DNA of 64,000 bases, from assembly GCF_011326755.1 (NCBI RefSeq), contig NZ_JAAOIE010000007.1, positions 1 to 64,000 on the forward strand. Reading direction: 5' to 3'. Under the pieces are notes generated by a model. That model was not told the DNA's origin. It ran no database searches and saw only the letters and a program-made list of their open reading frames with translations. Position numbers and translations under genes: made by a program. The DNA is from Cochlodiniinecator piscidefendens (GTDB taxonomy: Bacteria; Pseudomonadota; Alphaproteobacteria; Rhodobacterales; Rhodobacteraceae). Position 1 is the first letter of the stretch. Every line of letters begins with the position of its first letter. This document shows positions 26,911-34,894 of the stretch, one piece after another.

Positions 26911-28251
26911 TTACTTCGAAGTGGCCAGATGTCTCGCTAAAATGTTTTGCCGCTCAATCACCCTAGGTAGATCAAGTGTCACCATCTGTCCGTCACGCAC
27001 AATTTGACGCCCTTCAACGATCAGATCCCGCACTTTATCTGGGCCTGCCAAGACTAAAGCAGCAGCATCCCAACTGCCGGCACTCTCAATACCATTCGTA
27101 TCCCAAATTGCCAAATCCGCGCGTTTTCCAACAGAAATTTGCCCGCAATCGTCACGCCCCAGCACTTCGGCGCCGCCTCGGGTTGCTATTTCCAAAGCCT
27201 CGCGGGCGCTCATCGCATCTGCACCGTTTTGCACGCGTTGCAATAACATGGTCTGGCGCGCTTCTCCGATTAGATTACCAATGTCATTTGACGCCGATCC
27301 ATCCACTCCCAAAGCGACAGGCACCCCTGCGTCACGCATCGCCCTCACGGGTGCAATACCTGATCCAAGCCGGCAATTTGAACATGGACAATGCGCAACC
27401 CCAGTCTTTGATCGCGCAAACAGATCAATTTCGCGGCCATCCAGCTTTACACAATGGGCGTGCCAAACATCGTCACCTGTCCAACCCAAATCTTCGGCAT
27501 ATTGCCCGGGGCGACAGCCAAATTTCTCTAGGCTATAGGCAATGTCTTCTTCATTCTCAGCAAGGTGCGTGTGCAGCATGACCTTTTTATCCCGCGCCAA
27601 GAGCGCGGCGTCCCGCATCAAATCTCGGCTTACAGAAAACGGAGAACAGGGCGCGATCCCCACACGCAACATCGCGCCGGGGTTAGGATCATGAAATGCA
27701 TCAACCACCCGAATACAATCTTCCAATATCGCGCTCTCACGTTCGACCAAAGCATCTGGTGGCAACCCACCATCGCTTTCACCAATTGACATTGCCCCGC
27801 GCGTCGGATGGAACCTAAGTCCGACCTCCTGCGCAGCAGCGATGGTATCATCCAATCGCGCGCCATTTGGATAGAGATACAAATGATCCGACGTCATGGT
27901 GCAGCCAGACAGCGCAAGTTCCGCTAAACCGACTTGGGCAGAAACGAACATTTCCTCAGGCCCAAATCGCGACCAAATCGGATAGAGCGTCTGCAACCAA
28001 CCAAACAACAACGCGTCTTGCCCGCCGGGAACAGCGCGTGTCAGTGTTTGGTAAAGGTGATGATGGGTATTAACCAGCCCTGGGGTAACAACGCACCCTC
28101 GCGCATTTATTGTTTCACCTGATGTGGTTAAAGCATAACCGACCTTCTTGATCACGCCATCTACGACCAAGATGTCAGCGCCGCACACTTCGTCGCGGGC
28201 GTCGTTCATGGTTACGATCATATCGGCATTTTGGATAAGAAGTTCGGTCAT
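26911..28251 (-). CDS. 8-oxoguanine deaminase
   Basis: This amidohydrolase (446 residues) closely follows the Pseudomonas-type 8-oxoguanine deaminase, which turns 8-oxoguanine into urate. Shared features are VVTPGLVNTHHHLYQTLTRA (metal His63, His65), LFGWLQTLYPIW, TSDHLYLYPNGARLDD, HTHLAENEEDIAYSLEKFG and GVDGSASNDIGNLIGEARQ. The related atrazine-family chlorohydrolases differ in several of these. It may clear oxidised guanine and supply nitrogen. A hydroxydechloroatrazine-type activity cannot be fully excluded from sequence alone. Confidence 0.87.
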   Translation of the reverse strand: MTELLIQNADMIVTMNDARDEVCGADILVVDGVIKKVGYALTTSGETINARGCVVTPGLVNTHHHLYQTLTRAVPGGQDALLFGWLQTLYPIWSRFGPEEMFVSAQVGLAELALSGCTMTSDHLYLYPNGARLDDTIAAAQEVGLRFHPTRGAMSIGESDGGLPPDALVERESAILEDCIRVVDAFHDPNPGAMLRVGIAPCSPFSVSRDLMRDAALLARDKKVMLHTHLAENEEDIAYSLEKFGCRPGQYAEDLGWTGDDVWHAHCVKLDGREIDLFARSKTGVAHCPCSNCRLGSGIAPVRAMRDAGVPVALGVDGSASNDIGNLIGEARQTMLLQRVQNGADAMSAREALEIATRGGAEVLGRDDCGQISVGKRADLAIWDTNGIESAGSWDAAALVLAGPDKVRDLIVEGRQIVRDGQMVTLDLPRVIERQNILARHLATSK

Positions 28252-28340
28252 AGCACACGTTCCTTGCGCCCCTTCGGTGAACGTGTGACTGCGCCGACAG
28301 AAGGGGTAAGGACTCGTGCGCTTACGCGAAAATTAGATAA

Positions 28341-29159
28341 CTATTCGCCGCTATTCAAGCTTTTTTGGATAAGCTCAAGCGCTTCTTCGTGTTGTTGTTT
28401 ATTTGCAGCCGCAATAACGCGTCCACCATCATGTGCAGGGTTTCCATCCCAATCCGTTACAACCCCACCAGCGGCAGTTATCACTGCAATCGGTGCCTGA
28501 ATATCATAGGCTTGCAACCCAGCTTCGATGACAAGGTCAATTTGCCCAGCAGCCAGCAACGCATAGGCGTAGCAATCCATACCATAGCGAGTGAGCTTTG
28601 CTTTTTCAGCAACTGCTCTGAAGGCTTGCCCTTCGGTAGCGGTCCCAACTTCTGGAAATGTAGTAAATACGATTGCATCGCTCAAAGGGCGTGCTTCGAG
28701 CGTTTTCAACGCCATGCCCCCGTGCGGCCCCAACATCTGAGAAACGCCAAAACCACCGCAAAAACGTTCCTGAATATAAGGTTGATCAATCACGCCATAC
28801 AGAGGACCAGAGCCGTCACGAATTGAAATCAAAACACCCCAAGTCGGGGTGCCACTTAGATATCCACGTGTCCCATCGATCGGATCAAGCACCCAGGTGA
28901 GGCCGCTACTGCCTTTTTGGTACCCGTACTCTTCGCCCAAGATGGCATCATTCGGACGCCTGATAGCAAGAATTTCGCGCATGTCGCGTTCTGCGGCACG
29001 ATCTGCGACGGTGACAGGATCAAATCCCGATCCATCTTTATTATCCGCAGTCAAAGTACTTGAACGAAAATGCTCAAGCGTCGCAGCCCGCGCGGCCTGA
29101 GCCAGCGCGTCTGCAGTTTCGCGGATAGATTGTTTTTCGAGATCAGTTAGTATAACCAC
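28341..29159 (-). CDS. hisN: HisN-type histidinol-phosphatase (inositol monophosphatase family)
   Basis: This is an Mg2+-dependent phosphatase of the IMPase superfamily. Metal motifs are GEEYG, LDPIDGTRGYLSGTPTWG and, near the C-terminus, YDIQAPIAVITAAGGVVTDWDG. The long DPIDGTRGF/Y type is that of HisN enzymes of actinobacteria and alphaproteobacteria, which complete histidine synthesis; inositol phosphatase is the alternative. I start at GTG 29159: the only upstream ATG (29174) lies on the AGGAGG ribosome site itself, so it cannot well be the main start. Length is then 272 residues. Confidence 0.82.
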   Translation of the reverse strand: MVILTDLEKQSIRETADALAQAARAATLEHFRSSTLTADNKDGSGFDPVTVADRAAERDMREILAIRRPNDAILGEEYGYQKGSSGLTWVLDPIDGTRGYLSGTPTWGVLISIRDGSGPLYGVIDQPYIQERFCGGFGVSQMLGPHGGMALKTLEARPLSDAIVFTTFPEVGTATEGQAFRAVAEKAKLTRYGMDCYAYALLAAGQIDLVIEAGLQAYDIQAPIAVITAAGGVVTDWDGNPAHDGGRVIAAANKQQHEEALELIQKSLNSGE

Positions 29160-29231
29160 TTCGCCCTCCTGCAATGTCTGCCGACGCGTAACGCTATCGG
29201 CTCCATTGCGTCAAGGCATAGGGTGCTTCTC

Positions 29232-29597
29232 TCAGGCAGCGTCGCTTAGGACACGTGCGAGATCGAACAAACGACGACGCTGATTTTCAGGTATCGCATA
29301 GTAGGAACGGATCAATTCCAAAGCTTCTTTGTCAGCAAGGATATCACCCTGTTTGACTGTTTCCTCGTCAACACCAGTGTCACGTAGGCCTTCGAAGAAA
29401 TATGCAACCGGAACGCCAAGAGTCTCTGAGATATCCCAAAGACGAGACGCGCTCACACGGTTCATACCTGTTTCGTATTTCTGAATTTGCTGGAACTTGA
29501 TGCCGACATCTTCAGCAAGTTGCTGTTGAGTCATTCCCACCATCCAACGCCGGTGGCGAATGCGTTTCCCGACATGTACGTCTACTGGATGTTTCAT
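29232..29597 (-). CDS. XRE-family transcriptional regulator
   Basis: This 121-residue protein has an N-terminal Cro/C1-type helix-turn-helix (about residues 10-65: IRHRRWMVGMTQQQLAEDVGIKFQQIQKYETGMNRV). A short helical tail with IRSYYAIPENQRRRLFDLAR follows. This type is widespread and conserved in Rhodobacteraceae and Caulobacterales, with cell-cycle or stress roles proposed for some. It stands alone with a long AT-rich upstream region. It is too short to be the fatty-acid regulator ScfR/RamB. Confidence 0.88.
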   Translation of the reverse strand: MKHPVDVHVGKRIRHRRWMVGMTQQQLAEDVGIKFQQIQKYETGMNRVSASRLWDISETLGVPVAYFFEGLRDTGVDEETVKQGDILADKEALELIRSYYAIPENQRRRLFDLARVLSDAA

Positions 29598-29829
29598 TTC
29601 TTATCTCCCGCTTTTTTGACACAACAAACTAGAATTGTTTCATATGATAAGATTACCTAAATCCTTAAAAAATCTCGACCTTTATTGCCAATGCTCGCTT
29701 TTTTTTGAAGTTTTTCTCCCAGTTTGAAACTTTATCCGCTAAAAACTTGAAATATAAAGACAGTTTCCAACTGCCTTGAAACGCGTTCACAAGACCATTC
29801 AGTTTACTTTTACGTGTGTGATTATTTTT
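29598..29829. other. AT-rich intergenic region between divergent genes
   Basis: This gap separates the XRE regulator from the quinone oxidoreductase. It is strongly AT-rich and contains several TTGAAA/GTTTCAA words, for example around 29640, 29722 and 29776, which are possible regulator half-sites or promoter elements. No open reading frame is credible. The large inverted repeat at 29830 follows. Confidence 0.5.
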
Positions 29830-29878
29830 TTTGCATTTTGCAAAAATGACCTAAGGGTAGGTTTTTGCAAAATGCAAA
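29830..29878. promoter_or_regulatory. 17-bp perfect inverted repeat upstream of the quinone oxidoreductase
   Basis: The arms TTTGCATTTTGCAAAAA (29830-29846) and its exact complement (29862-29878) are separated by 15 bases, which themselves contain ACCTA...TAGGT. Each arm holds a TTTTGCAAAA palindrome. It ends 42 bases before the start codon, a place for an operator pair or a leader hairpin. Confidence 0.7.
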
Positions 29879-29920
29879 TCGAGTTAACTACGAAGAAATC
29901 AAAATGACGAGAAACACATC

Positions 29921-30901
29921 ATGTCCGAATCAACCTCTGCGCAAATGAAAGCCTTTCGAACACTTCAATTTGGAGAAGCAAAACTGGAGAGTTGCCCCAT
30001 CCCAACTCCAAAGCCCGGCCAAGTGCGCGTTAAAATCAAAGCCTGCAGCTTGAACTTTGCGGACCTGTTGATGATCAAGGGTAAATACCAAGATACACCA
30101 CCTCCGCCCTTCACTCTTGGGCTGGAACTGTCCGGAGTCGTAGAGGCAGCCGCCGAAGATGTTGACCCCACACTCGTCGGTAAAAGCGTGGCTATTTTTG
30201 CGGGACAGGGTGGCCTCGCGGAATACGGGTGTTTTGATGCAAACCTTTGCGTCCCCCTACCAAGCAACATGAGTCACGAACATGCCGCTGCGTTTCAGAT
30301 CGCTTACGGCACATCCCACGTCGCACTTGATTACAAAGCCAATCTGCGCGCAGGGGAAACATTGCTTGTTTTAGGTGCATCTGGTGGTGTCGGCTTAACC
30401 GCAGTCGAAATCGGCAAACGAATGGGCGCGACAGTAATAGCCTGCGCACGTGGTTCCGAAAAATTAAAAATCGCCCAACAAGCCGGAGCCGACCACCTTA
30501 TTGACAGCGAAACAGAAGATTTGCGCAATGTTGTGAAATCCCTTGGCGGTGCAGATGTTGTCTACGACCCTATTGGCGGGGATCTGTTTAGATCTGCACT
30601 GCGGGCCTGTAATCCTGATGCACGCATATTGGTCATTGGCTTTTCTGGAGGCGACGTCCCGCAAATTCCGGCCAACCATCTACTGGTAAAAAACGTTACC
30701 GCAATCGGATTTTATTGGGGGGCATATCTCAAATTCAAACCTCATGTTTTAACCGACAGCATGTCTAGACTGTTTAGCTGGTATGAAGCAGGGGATTTAC
30801 GTCCTCACATCAGTCACACCCTTCCTCTGGAACGCGCTGAAGACGCCCTCGAATTACTCAGAAGCCGGGCTTCAACTGGTAAGGTTGTTGTTACCCCTTA
30901 G
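29921..30901 (+). CDS. NADPH:quinone oxidoreductase family protein
   Basis: This is a zinc-free medium-chain reductase (MDR, 326 residues) that probably reduces quinones or enones with NADPH. The N-terminal domain holds SLNFADLLMIKGKYQ and PFTLGLELSGVV; the nucleotide fold is LVLGASGGVGLTAVEIGKRMGA (near 148-169). The C-terminus SHTLPLERAEDALELLRSRASTGKVV is typical. No zinc-binding Cys cluster is present. It is convergent with the LysR gene, overlapping by four bases. Confidence 0.9.
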   Translation: MSESTSAQMKAFRTLQFGEAKLESCPIPTPKPGQVRVKIKACSLNFADLLMIKGKYQDTPPPPFTLGLELSGVVEAAAEDVDPTLVGKSVAIFAGQGGLAEYGCFDANLCVPLPSNMSHEHAAAFQIAYGTSHVALDYKANLRAGETLLVLGASGGVGLTAVEIGKRMGATVIACARGSEKLKIAQQAGADHLIDSETEDLRNVVKSLGGADVVYDPIGGDLFRSALRACNPDARILVIGFSGGDVPQIPANHLLVKNVTAIGFYWGAYLKFKPHVLTDSMSRLFSWYEAGDLRPHISHTLPLERAEDALELLRSRASTGKVVVTP

Positions 30902-31776
30902 AGCGTTCGAAAGGCCGCGCGTATGGCTTCAATCAATGCCTGCTTTGCTGGGCCTTGATCGAGGTCCGACGCATACAGGTTTATCTGTTTGCGCGTCAGG
31001 TTGGGCAACGCTCCGCCGTGCTGGATTGCTTCGAGATAAGGCGCGTTCATTCCTTTCAAGACAGTGTGAACCGCAAGGTCAGCGCTTACGCTGGCTTCTA
31101 TCGCACGTGTGCTATCTGACTCTACGGCCATTTCCCACGGAATACCGGCCTTATCCAACGCTGTAACAACGTCTTTGCGAAATATACACCGATGTTCATA
31201 GGCAAGTCGTAACGGGCGCGCTTTCCAAGCCGCACCGCCGGGCGCCCCGATCCATTGTAGTTCCAACTCCGTCAGTGTCTCTCCGCCGGGCGACACAGCT
31301 GTTTCCGTTGTCAAAATAACGTCACATACCCCCTGGCTGAATTGCTCCATCAATTTCACCGTGAATGACGCCAAAAGGTGAACTTTCACACGCGGATAAT
31401 CTATGTTGAATTGCTGCAAAACCTGAGGAATCGCCGGATATACGATGTCGTGCGGCACACCCAGTGTTATTTCCCCCTCGAACTCTTGATTGGTCAGGCG
31501 TCCGAACACTTCGTCGTTCATCGCAAGAATTCTACGTGCATACCCCAGAAGTTGCTCGCCCGCGGCAGAAAGGCCAATTTGACGGGCGGACCGATCCATC
31601 AATTCCACACCCAGCATTTCTTCCAAGCGCTTCAATTGCATAGATACGGCGGACTGCGTCAAATTTAAGAAACCCGCAGCCTTTGTCACGCCACCCGTAT
31701 CAGCGACAGTCACAAAAGATCTTAGCGCAGTTATGTCTAAATTCCTATACACATCAAAATTCCTGATACTTTCCAT
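30898..31776 (-). CDS. LysR-family transcriptional regulator
   Basis: This is a LysR-type regulator of 292 residues with helix-turn-helix near 14-72 (LRSFVTVADTGGVTKAAGFLNLTQSAVSMQLKRLEE) and an effector domain behind it. The effector is unknown. It is divergent from the DUF1127 gene and tail-to-tail with the quinone oxidoreductase; because the latter is not divergent, regulation of the neighbours is not obvious. LysR genes of this type are common beside DUF1127 genes in alphaproteobacteria, so control of 31874 is a fair guess. Confidence 0.88.
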   Translation of the reverse strand: MESIRNFDVYRNLDITALRSFVTVADTGGVTKAAGFLNLTQSAVSMQLKRLEEMLGVELMDRSARQIGLSAAGEQLLGYARRILAMNDEVFGRLTNQEFEGEITLGVPHDIVYPAIPQVLQQFNIDYPRVKVHLLASFTVKLMEQFSQGVCDVILTTETAVSPGGETLTELELQWIGAPGGAAWKARPLRLAYEHRCIFRKDVVTALDKAGIPWEMAVESDSTRAIEASVSADLAVHTVLKGMNAPYLEAIQHGGALPNLTRKQINLYASDLDQGPAKQALIEAIRAAFRTL

Positions 31777-31873
31777 GAAATAGTTTCATTTTCAAAATAC
31801 AACAGACACCCTCATATATCAACAACAAGAATACTATCGTCAAAAACAATCACCATATCGAAAGGATAAAATC

Positions 31874-32101
31874 ATGTCTGAGACATCACAATGCGCACAT
31901 GCAGGGCATTCTTGCCAAACAGGCTCGGTGTCGATTTTAGCAATGTTACGGAATTGGCGCGAACTAAGCAGACAGCGCAATGCGCTGCTAAAACTTGATT
32001 CTACACAACTAAACGATGTCGGCATCCAGACCGAAGAGGCCCTAAAAGAGGCAAATAAGCCGTTTTGGGACGCTCCGACGTATTGGCACCACTTGAAATA
32101 G
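31874..32101 (+). CDS. DUF1127 small protein
   Basis: This 75-residue protein carries the DUF1127 core: LAMLRNWRELSRQRNALLKLDSTQLNDVGIQTEEALKEANKPFW. An Arg-rich first helix is followed by the LDSTQLNDVGI helix. In other alphaproteobacteria such small basic proteins bind RNA and affect phosphate uptake and growth; here this is only a family inference. A Cys/His-rich head (CAHAGHSC) precedes the domain and is unusual. AAAGGA is found upstream. Confidence 0.85.
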   Translation: MSETSQCAHAGHSCQTGSVSILAMLRNWRELSRQRNALLKLDSTQLNDVGIQTEEALKEANKPFWDAPTYWHHLK

Positions 32102-32140
32102 CTAAATTGCACCCGATCATGCGGGTTATCCTTGAAAACC

Positions 32141-32177
32141 GCGCCGTCTTTCCCGATATTTAGCGGGAAGGCGGCGC
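32141..32177 (+). terminator. Strong hairpin between the DUF1127 and Bax-inhibitor genes
   Basis: GCGCCGTCTTTCCCG, loop ATATTTAG, CGGGAAGGCGGCGC forms a long GC-rich stem 40 bases after the DUF1127 stop. No T run follows. It may end that transcript or protect it, or be a leader structure of the next gene. Confidence 0.5.
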
Positions 32178-32216
32178 AATCGCGCCCATAACGAATTTAG
32201 CAATTGGAGGCCACGG

Positions 32217-32936
32217 ATGGCACAATTTCAAAACGTAGGTATTGGCGCACGCGGAGTTGCCGCGGATATCGACGCCGGCTTGCGTACACACATGAACAAA
32301 GTCTACGGCACCATGTCTGTAGGCATGATCATCACAGCGCTCGTTGCTTGGGCCATCGGCACCAATGAAACACTTTTGAATGCCATTTTCGGGACTCCTC
32401 TAAAATGGGTTGTAATGTTTGCGCCGTTAATCATGGTCTTCGCATTCGGCGCGTTGATTAACCGTCTGTCTTCCGCTGCAGCACAATTGTTCTTCTATGT
32501 TTTTGCAGCAGCAATGGGTGCGTCCATCAGCTTTATCTTTGCTGTATACACCGGGTATTCCGTTGTTCAGGTCTTTCTCGTAACGTCAATCGCCTTTGCG
32601 GGTCTCAGCCTTTACGGCTACACCACAAAGAAAGATCTATCCGCAATGGGTACGTTCTTGATGATGGGTGTTATCGGTTTGGTAATCGCGTCTGTCATAA
32701 ACATCTTCCTCGGCTCTCCGGCGATCACCTTTGCGATTTCTGCATTGGGTGTTTTGATTTTTGCAGGCCTAACCGCCTATGACACGCAAACAATTAAAAC
32801 CACCTACCTGCAACACGCACATTCTGGCGACCAAGAATGGCTTGCGAAGGCAGCCATCATGGGCGCGTTGAACCTATATCTCGACTTTATCAACATGTTC
32901 ATGTTCTTGCTTCAGCTCTTGGGCAATCGTGAATAA
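32217..32936 (+). CDS. Bax inhibitor-1/YccA family membrane protein
   Basis: This inner-membrane protein (239 residues, about seven helices) belongs to the BI-1/YccA (TMBIM) family, members of which are pH-sensitive calcium leak channels or FtsH modulators. Family marks are MSVGMIITALVAWAIG in the first helix, AFAGLSLYGYTTKKDLSAMG, and GLTAYDTQTIKTTYLQ with the conserved Asp before the last helix. GGAGG stands six bases before the ATG. An intrinsic terminator follows. Confidence 0.92.
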   Translation: MAQFQNVGIGARGVAADIDAGLRTHMNKVYGTMSVGMIITALVAWAIGTNETLLNAIFGTPLKWVVMFAPLIMVFAFGALINRLSSAAAQLFFYVFAAAMGASISFIFAVYTGYSVVQVFLVTSIAFAGLSLYGYTTKKDLSAMGTFLMMGVIGLVIASVINIFLGSPAITFAISALGVLIFAGLTAYDTQTIKTTYLQHAHSGDQEWLAKAAIMGALNLYLDFINMFMFLLQLLGNRE

Positions 32937-32961
32937 TCACGCGAACCAAGTCGTAAAATAA

Positions 32962-32997
32962 GAAAACCCGCCAATTCTATTGGCGGGTTTTCTTTTG
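32962..32997 (+). terminator. Rho-independent terminator
   Basis: GAAAACCCGCCAA, loop, TTGGCGGGTTTTC with a T-rich tail follows the Bax-inhibitor gene and precedes the convergent methyltransferase gene; it can serve both. Confidence 0.85.
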
Positions 32998-33036
32998 GGT
33001 GTAGCAACCGTCTATTAACGCACCACGTATTCAAAC

Positions 33037-33969
33037 TTAATTCGGAACCAGAGCATCTAAAATCTCTTTGGGATCACGGCCAGCAGACCCCCTGAGTTCC
33101 TCGATTGTCTGCTGAGTTTTTCGAGCAATACTAAACGCCCCCCCATTTAAAAAATACTCAGGAAGTGCTTTGTTCTTCAAACGGGTGTTAGCCAAATCTA
33201 CTGCGTTTTGATTTCCCTCAGGAATTGCCGAAGCGTCAGAAGATGCAATCTTGCGACAAACTGCATAGAGAACATTAGAGTTATCCAAGAATTCAATTTT
33301 AAACCTGCCAGATAACAAAACTTCCAGAGATAGACTGGTAAAATACGTTATGTGAGCCTTGAAGTAATGATTGGTCGGGGAAGAGCGTTTAGATTCCAAA
33401 TTGGGCACTTCGACAACAAATACGCCATCATCGCTTAGCAATGCGTGGATTTGCTCGATAACTTCCAAAGGGTGCGCCAAATGCTCAAGCACATGAAACA
33501 TCGTGATCACATCAAACTTAGGCTCAGTCGGAAGCTCAGAGACTTCTTTCGTTTCTAGAGGGACCTCATACGCCGTTCGGCCGAATTCTAGATATCCACT
33601 GTTTGGGTCGATCCCGTGTGCATCCAATCCGAATCGAGACGCAAGATAAGTAAATTCGCCTCCCCCAGCCCCGATATCCAGATGGCGCTGCCCCGCTTCA
33701 AAAAATGGCTGCATCTTTTGCAAACGCTCCAAAGCGGACTTCCCAGCCCTAAAAATGTGCTTGGGTTTTGGTTGGGCTTGGTTCTTATATTCTACACGAT
33801 AAGCGGTTGAGTAGAACGCCGATAACTCCTCATCAGTGGGCACGCGTGCGAGTTGAACTAGACCGCAACTCTGACACGCTGCAACGTCCAACGCTTCACC
33901 AGTTTTTGCATCTGATATCGATTTTGATCTACTTTCTTTTCCGCCACATAAAATGCAAGAAAATACCAT
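33037..33969 (-). CDS. Zinc-ribbon class I SAM-dependent methyltransferase
   Basis: This protein (310 residues from ATG 33969) has a short N-terminal zinc-ribbon (CILCGG...CQSCGL, residues 4-36) followed by a Methyltransf_23-type domain. The SAM motif is LDIGAGGGEFTYL, and DVITMFHVLEHLAHPLEV is the typical motif behind it. Such proteins often modify sugars or lipids in surface polysaccharide or secondary metabolism. The gene is more AT-rich than its neighbours and stands alone beside ribosomal and rnpB genes, which suggests acquisition. An upstream TTG or ATG could add 11-22 residues. Confidence 0.85.
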   Translation of the reverse strand: MVFSCILCGGKESRSKSISDAKTGEALDVAACQSCGLVQLARVPTDEELSAFYSTAYRVEYKNQAQPKPKHIFRAGKSALERLQKMQPFFEAGQRHLDIGAGGGEFTYLASRFGLDAHGIDPNSGYLEFGRTAYEVPLETKEVSELPTEPKFDVITMFHVLEHLAHPLEVIEQIHALLSDDGVFVVEVPNLESKRSSPTNHYFKAHITYFTSLSLEVLLSGRFKIEFLDNSNVLYAVCRKIASSDASAIPEGNQNAVDLANTRLKNKALPEYFLNGGAFSIARKTQQTIEELRGSAGRDPKEILDALVPN

Positions 33970-34115
33970 ATCTGAACCCCATAGAGTAAGCTGCTTTTGC
34001 ATTGTGCTCTGCAGCACCCTATTTGAAAACAGCAATTAATCTAGACAAACCTTCCCATTTTTTTCGGCTAAGGAAATGATCCCTCCCTGCAAATCAAACA
34101 CTATATTCAAAACAG

Positions 34116-34148
34116 AAAAAAACCGCGTCAACTAATGTTGCGCGGTTT
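34116..34148 (-). terminator. Terminator of rpmG
   Basis: On the minus strand AAACCGCG, a loop of about 13, CGCGGTTTTTTT forms an intrinsic terminator 25 bases past the rpmG stop. Confidence 0.8.
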
Positions 34149-34172
34149 CGATCTTGGAATGACAAAGTAGGC

Positions 34173-34340
34173 TTACTTGATTTTGCCTTCTTTGTATTCA
34201 ACATGTTTACGAACAACAGGATCGTACTTACGCATAACCATTTTTTCGGTCATGGTACGTGCGTTCTTTTTGGTCACATAAAAGTGGCCAGTGCCCGCAG
34301 ACGAGTTCAGGCGGATTTTAATTGTGGTCGGCTTCGCCAT
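34173..34340 (-). CDS. rpmG: 50S ribosomal protein L33
   Basis: This 55-residue basic protein of the large ribosomal subunit starts [20 protein letters not shown] and ends in [20 protein letters not shown] and KYDPVVRKH are the family core. It has no zinc-binding cysteines, so it is the C-minus type that does not need zinc. GGAG precedes the ATG at 34340. It is a single gene with its own terminator. Confidence 0.96.
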   Translation of the reverse strand: MAKPTTIKIRLNSSAGTGHFYVTKKNARTMTEKMVMRKYDPVVRKHVEYKEGKIK

Positions 34341-34509
34341 GGTTATCTCCAGTCAACGGGGCGGCTTCGGGCCACCCGTGGAATACTTGAAGCCTGCCTT
34401 TTAGACGCTTTGGCCCCCGAGTCAACCGCAAAGCAAAAGAAAGAACACGCCAGCATTGAAAAACCTGCCATATCACGAACAACTCTAAACATCGAAGCAG
34501 AATTGATAT

Positions 34510-34885
34510 GACGCGGATAGCCTATAAGCCGGATTCTGTCCAAGGGGCGAACCCCTCTGGATGACCATTCTTCTGCGCATGCTGTTGCCAACATACTGTA
34601 GCTGCCTACCCGAATCTGCTGGGGCGAAGCGGCCCTGCGAATTACTTCGCGCGCGATCCCTATTCGGCATTGCTCCCGGTGGGGTTTGCCCTGCCATCCT
34701 TGTTACCAAGCATGCGGTGGGCTCTTACCCCACCGTTTCACCCTTACCCCAACCTTGATCGAGGCGGTTTGTTTTCTGTGGCACTTTCCCTCGGGTTACC
34801 CCGGCCGGGCGTTACCCGGCACCGTTACTTCATGGAGTCCGGACTTTCCTCACCCTAAGGTGCAGTCACCCAGCCATCCGCGTCA
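34510..34885 (-). ncRNA. rnpB: RNase P RNA (class A)
   Basis: This is the catalytic RNA that trims the 5' ends of tRNA precursors. On the minus strand the conserved 5' core GAGGAAAGTCCGGACTCC and the 3' end CAGAATCCGGCTTAT are both present. The outer helix P1 is formed by GACGCGGATGGC at the 5' end and GCTATCCGCGTC at the 3' end, which I used to set the ends. The length of about 376 bases fits alphaproteobacterial type A RNA. Confidence 0.94.
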
Positions 34886-34894
34886 CGGCAGGGC

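Noticed and set aside
26976-27581. 201-residue plus-strand reading frame
   Set aside because: It is antisense to the 8-oxoguanine deaminase gene, Pro/His/Arg-rich, with no recognisable domain.
29232-29597. XRE protein considered as ScfR/RamB, which would explain the TTTGCAAA repeat
   Set aside because: At 121 residues it lacks the large C-terminal domains of ScfR/RamB.
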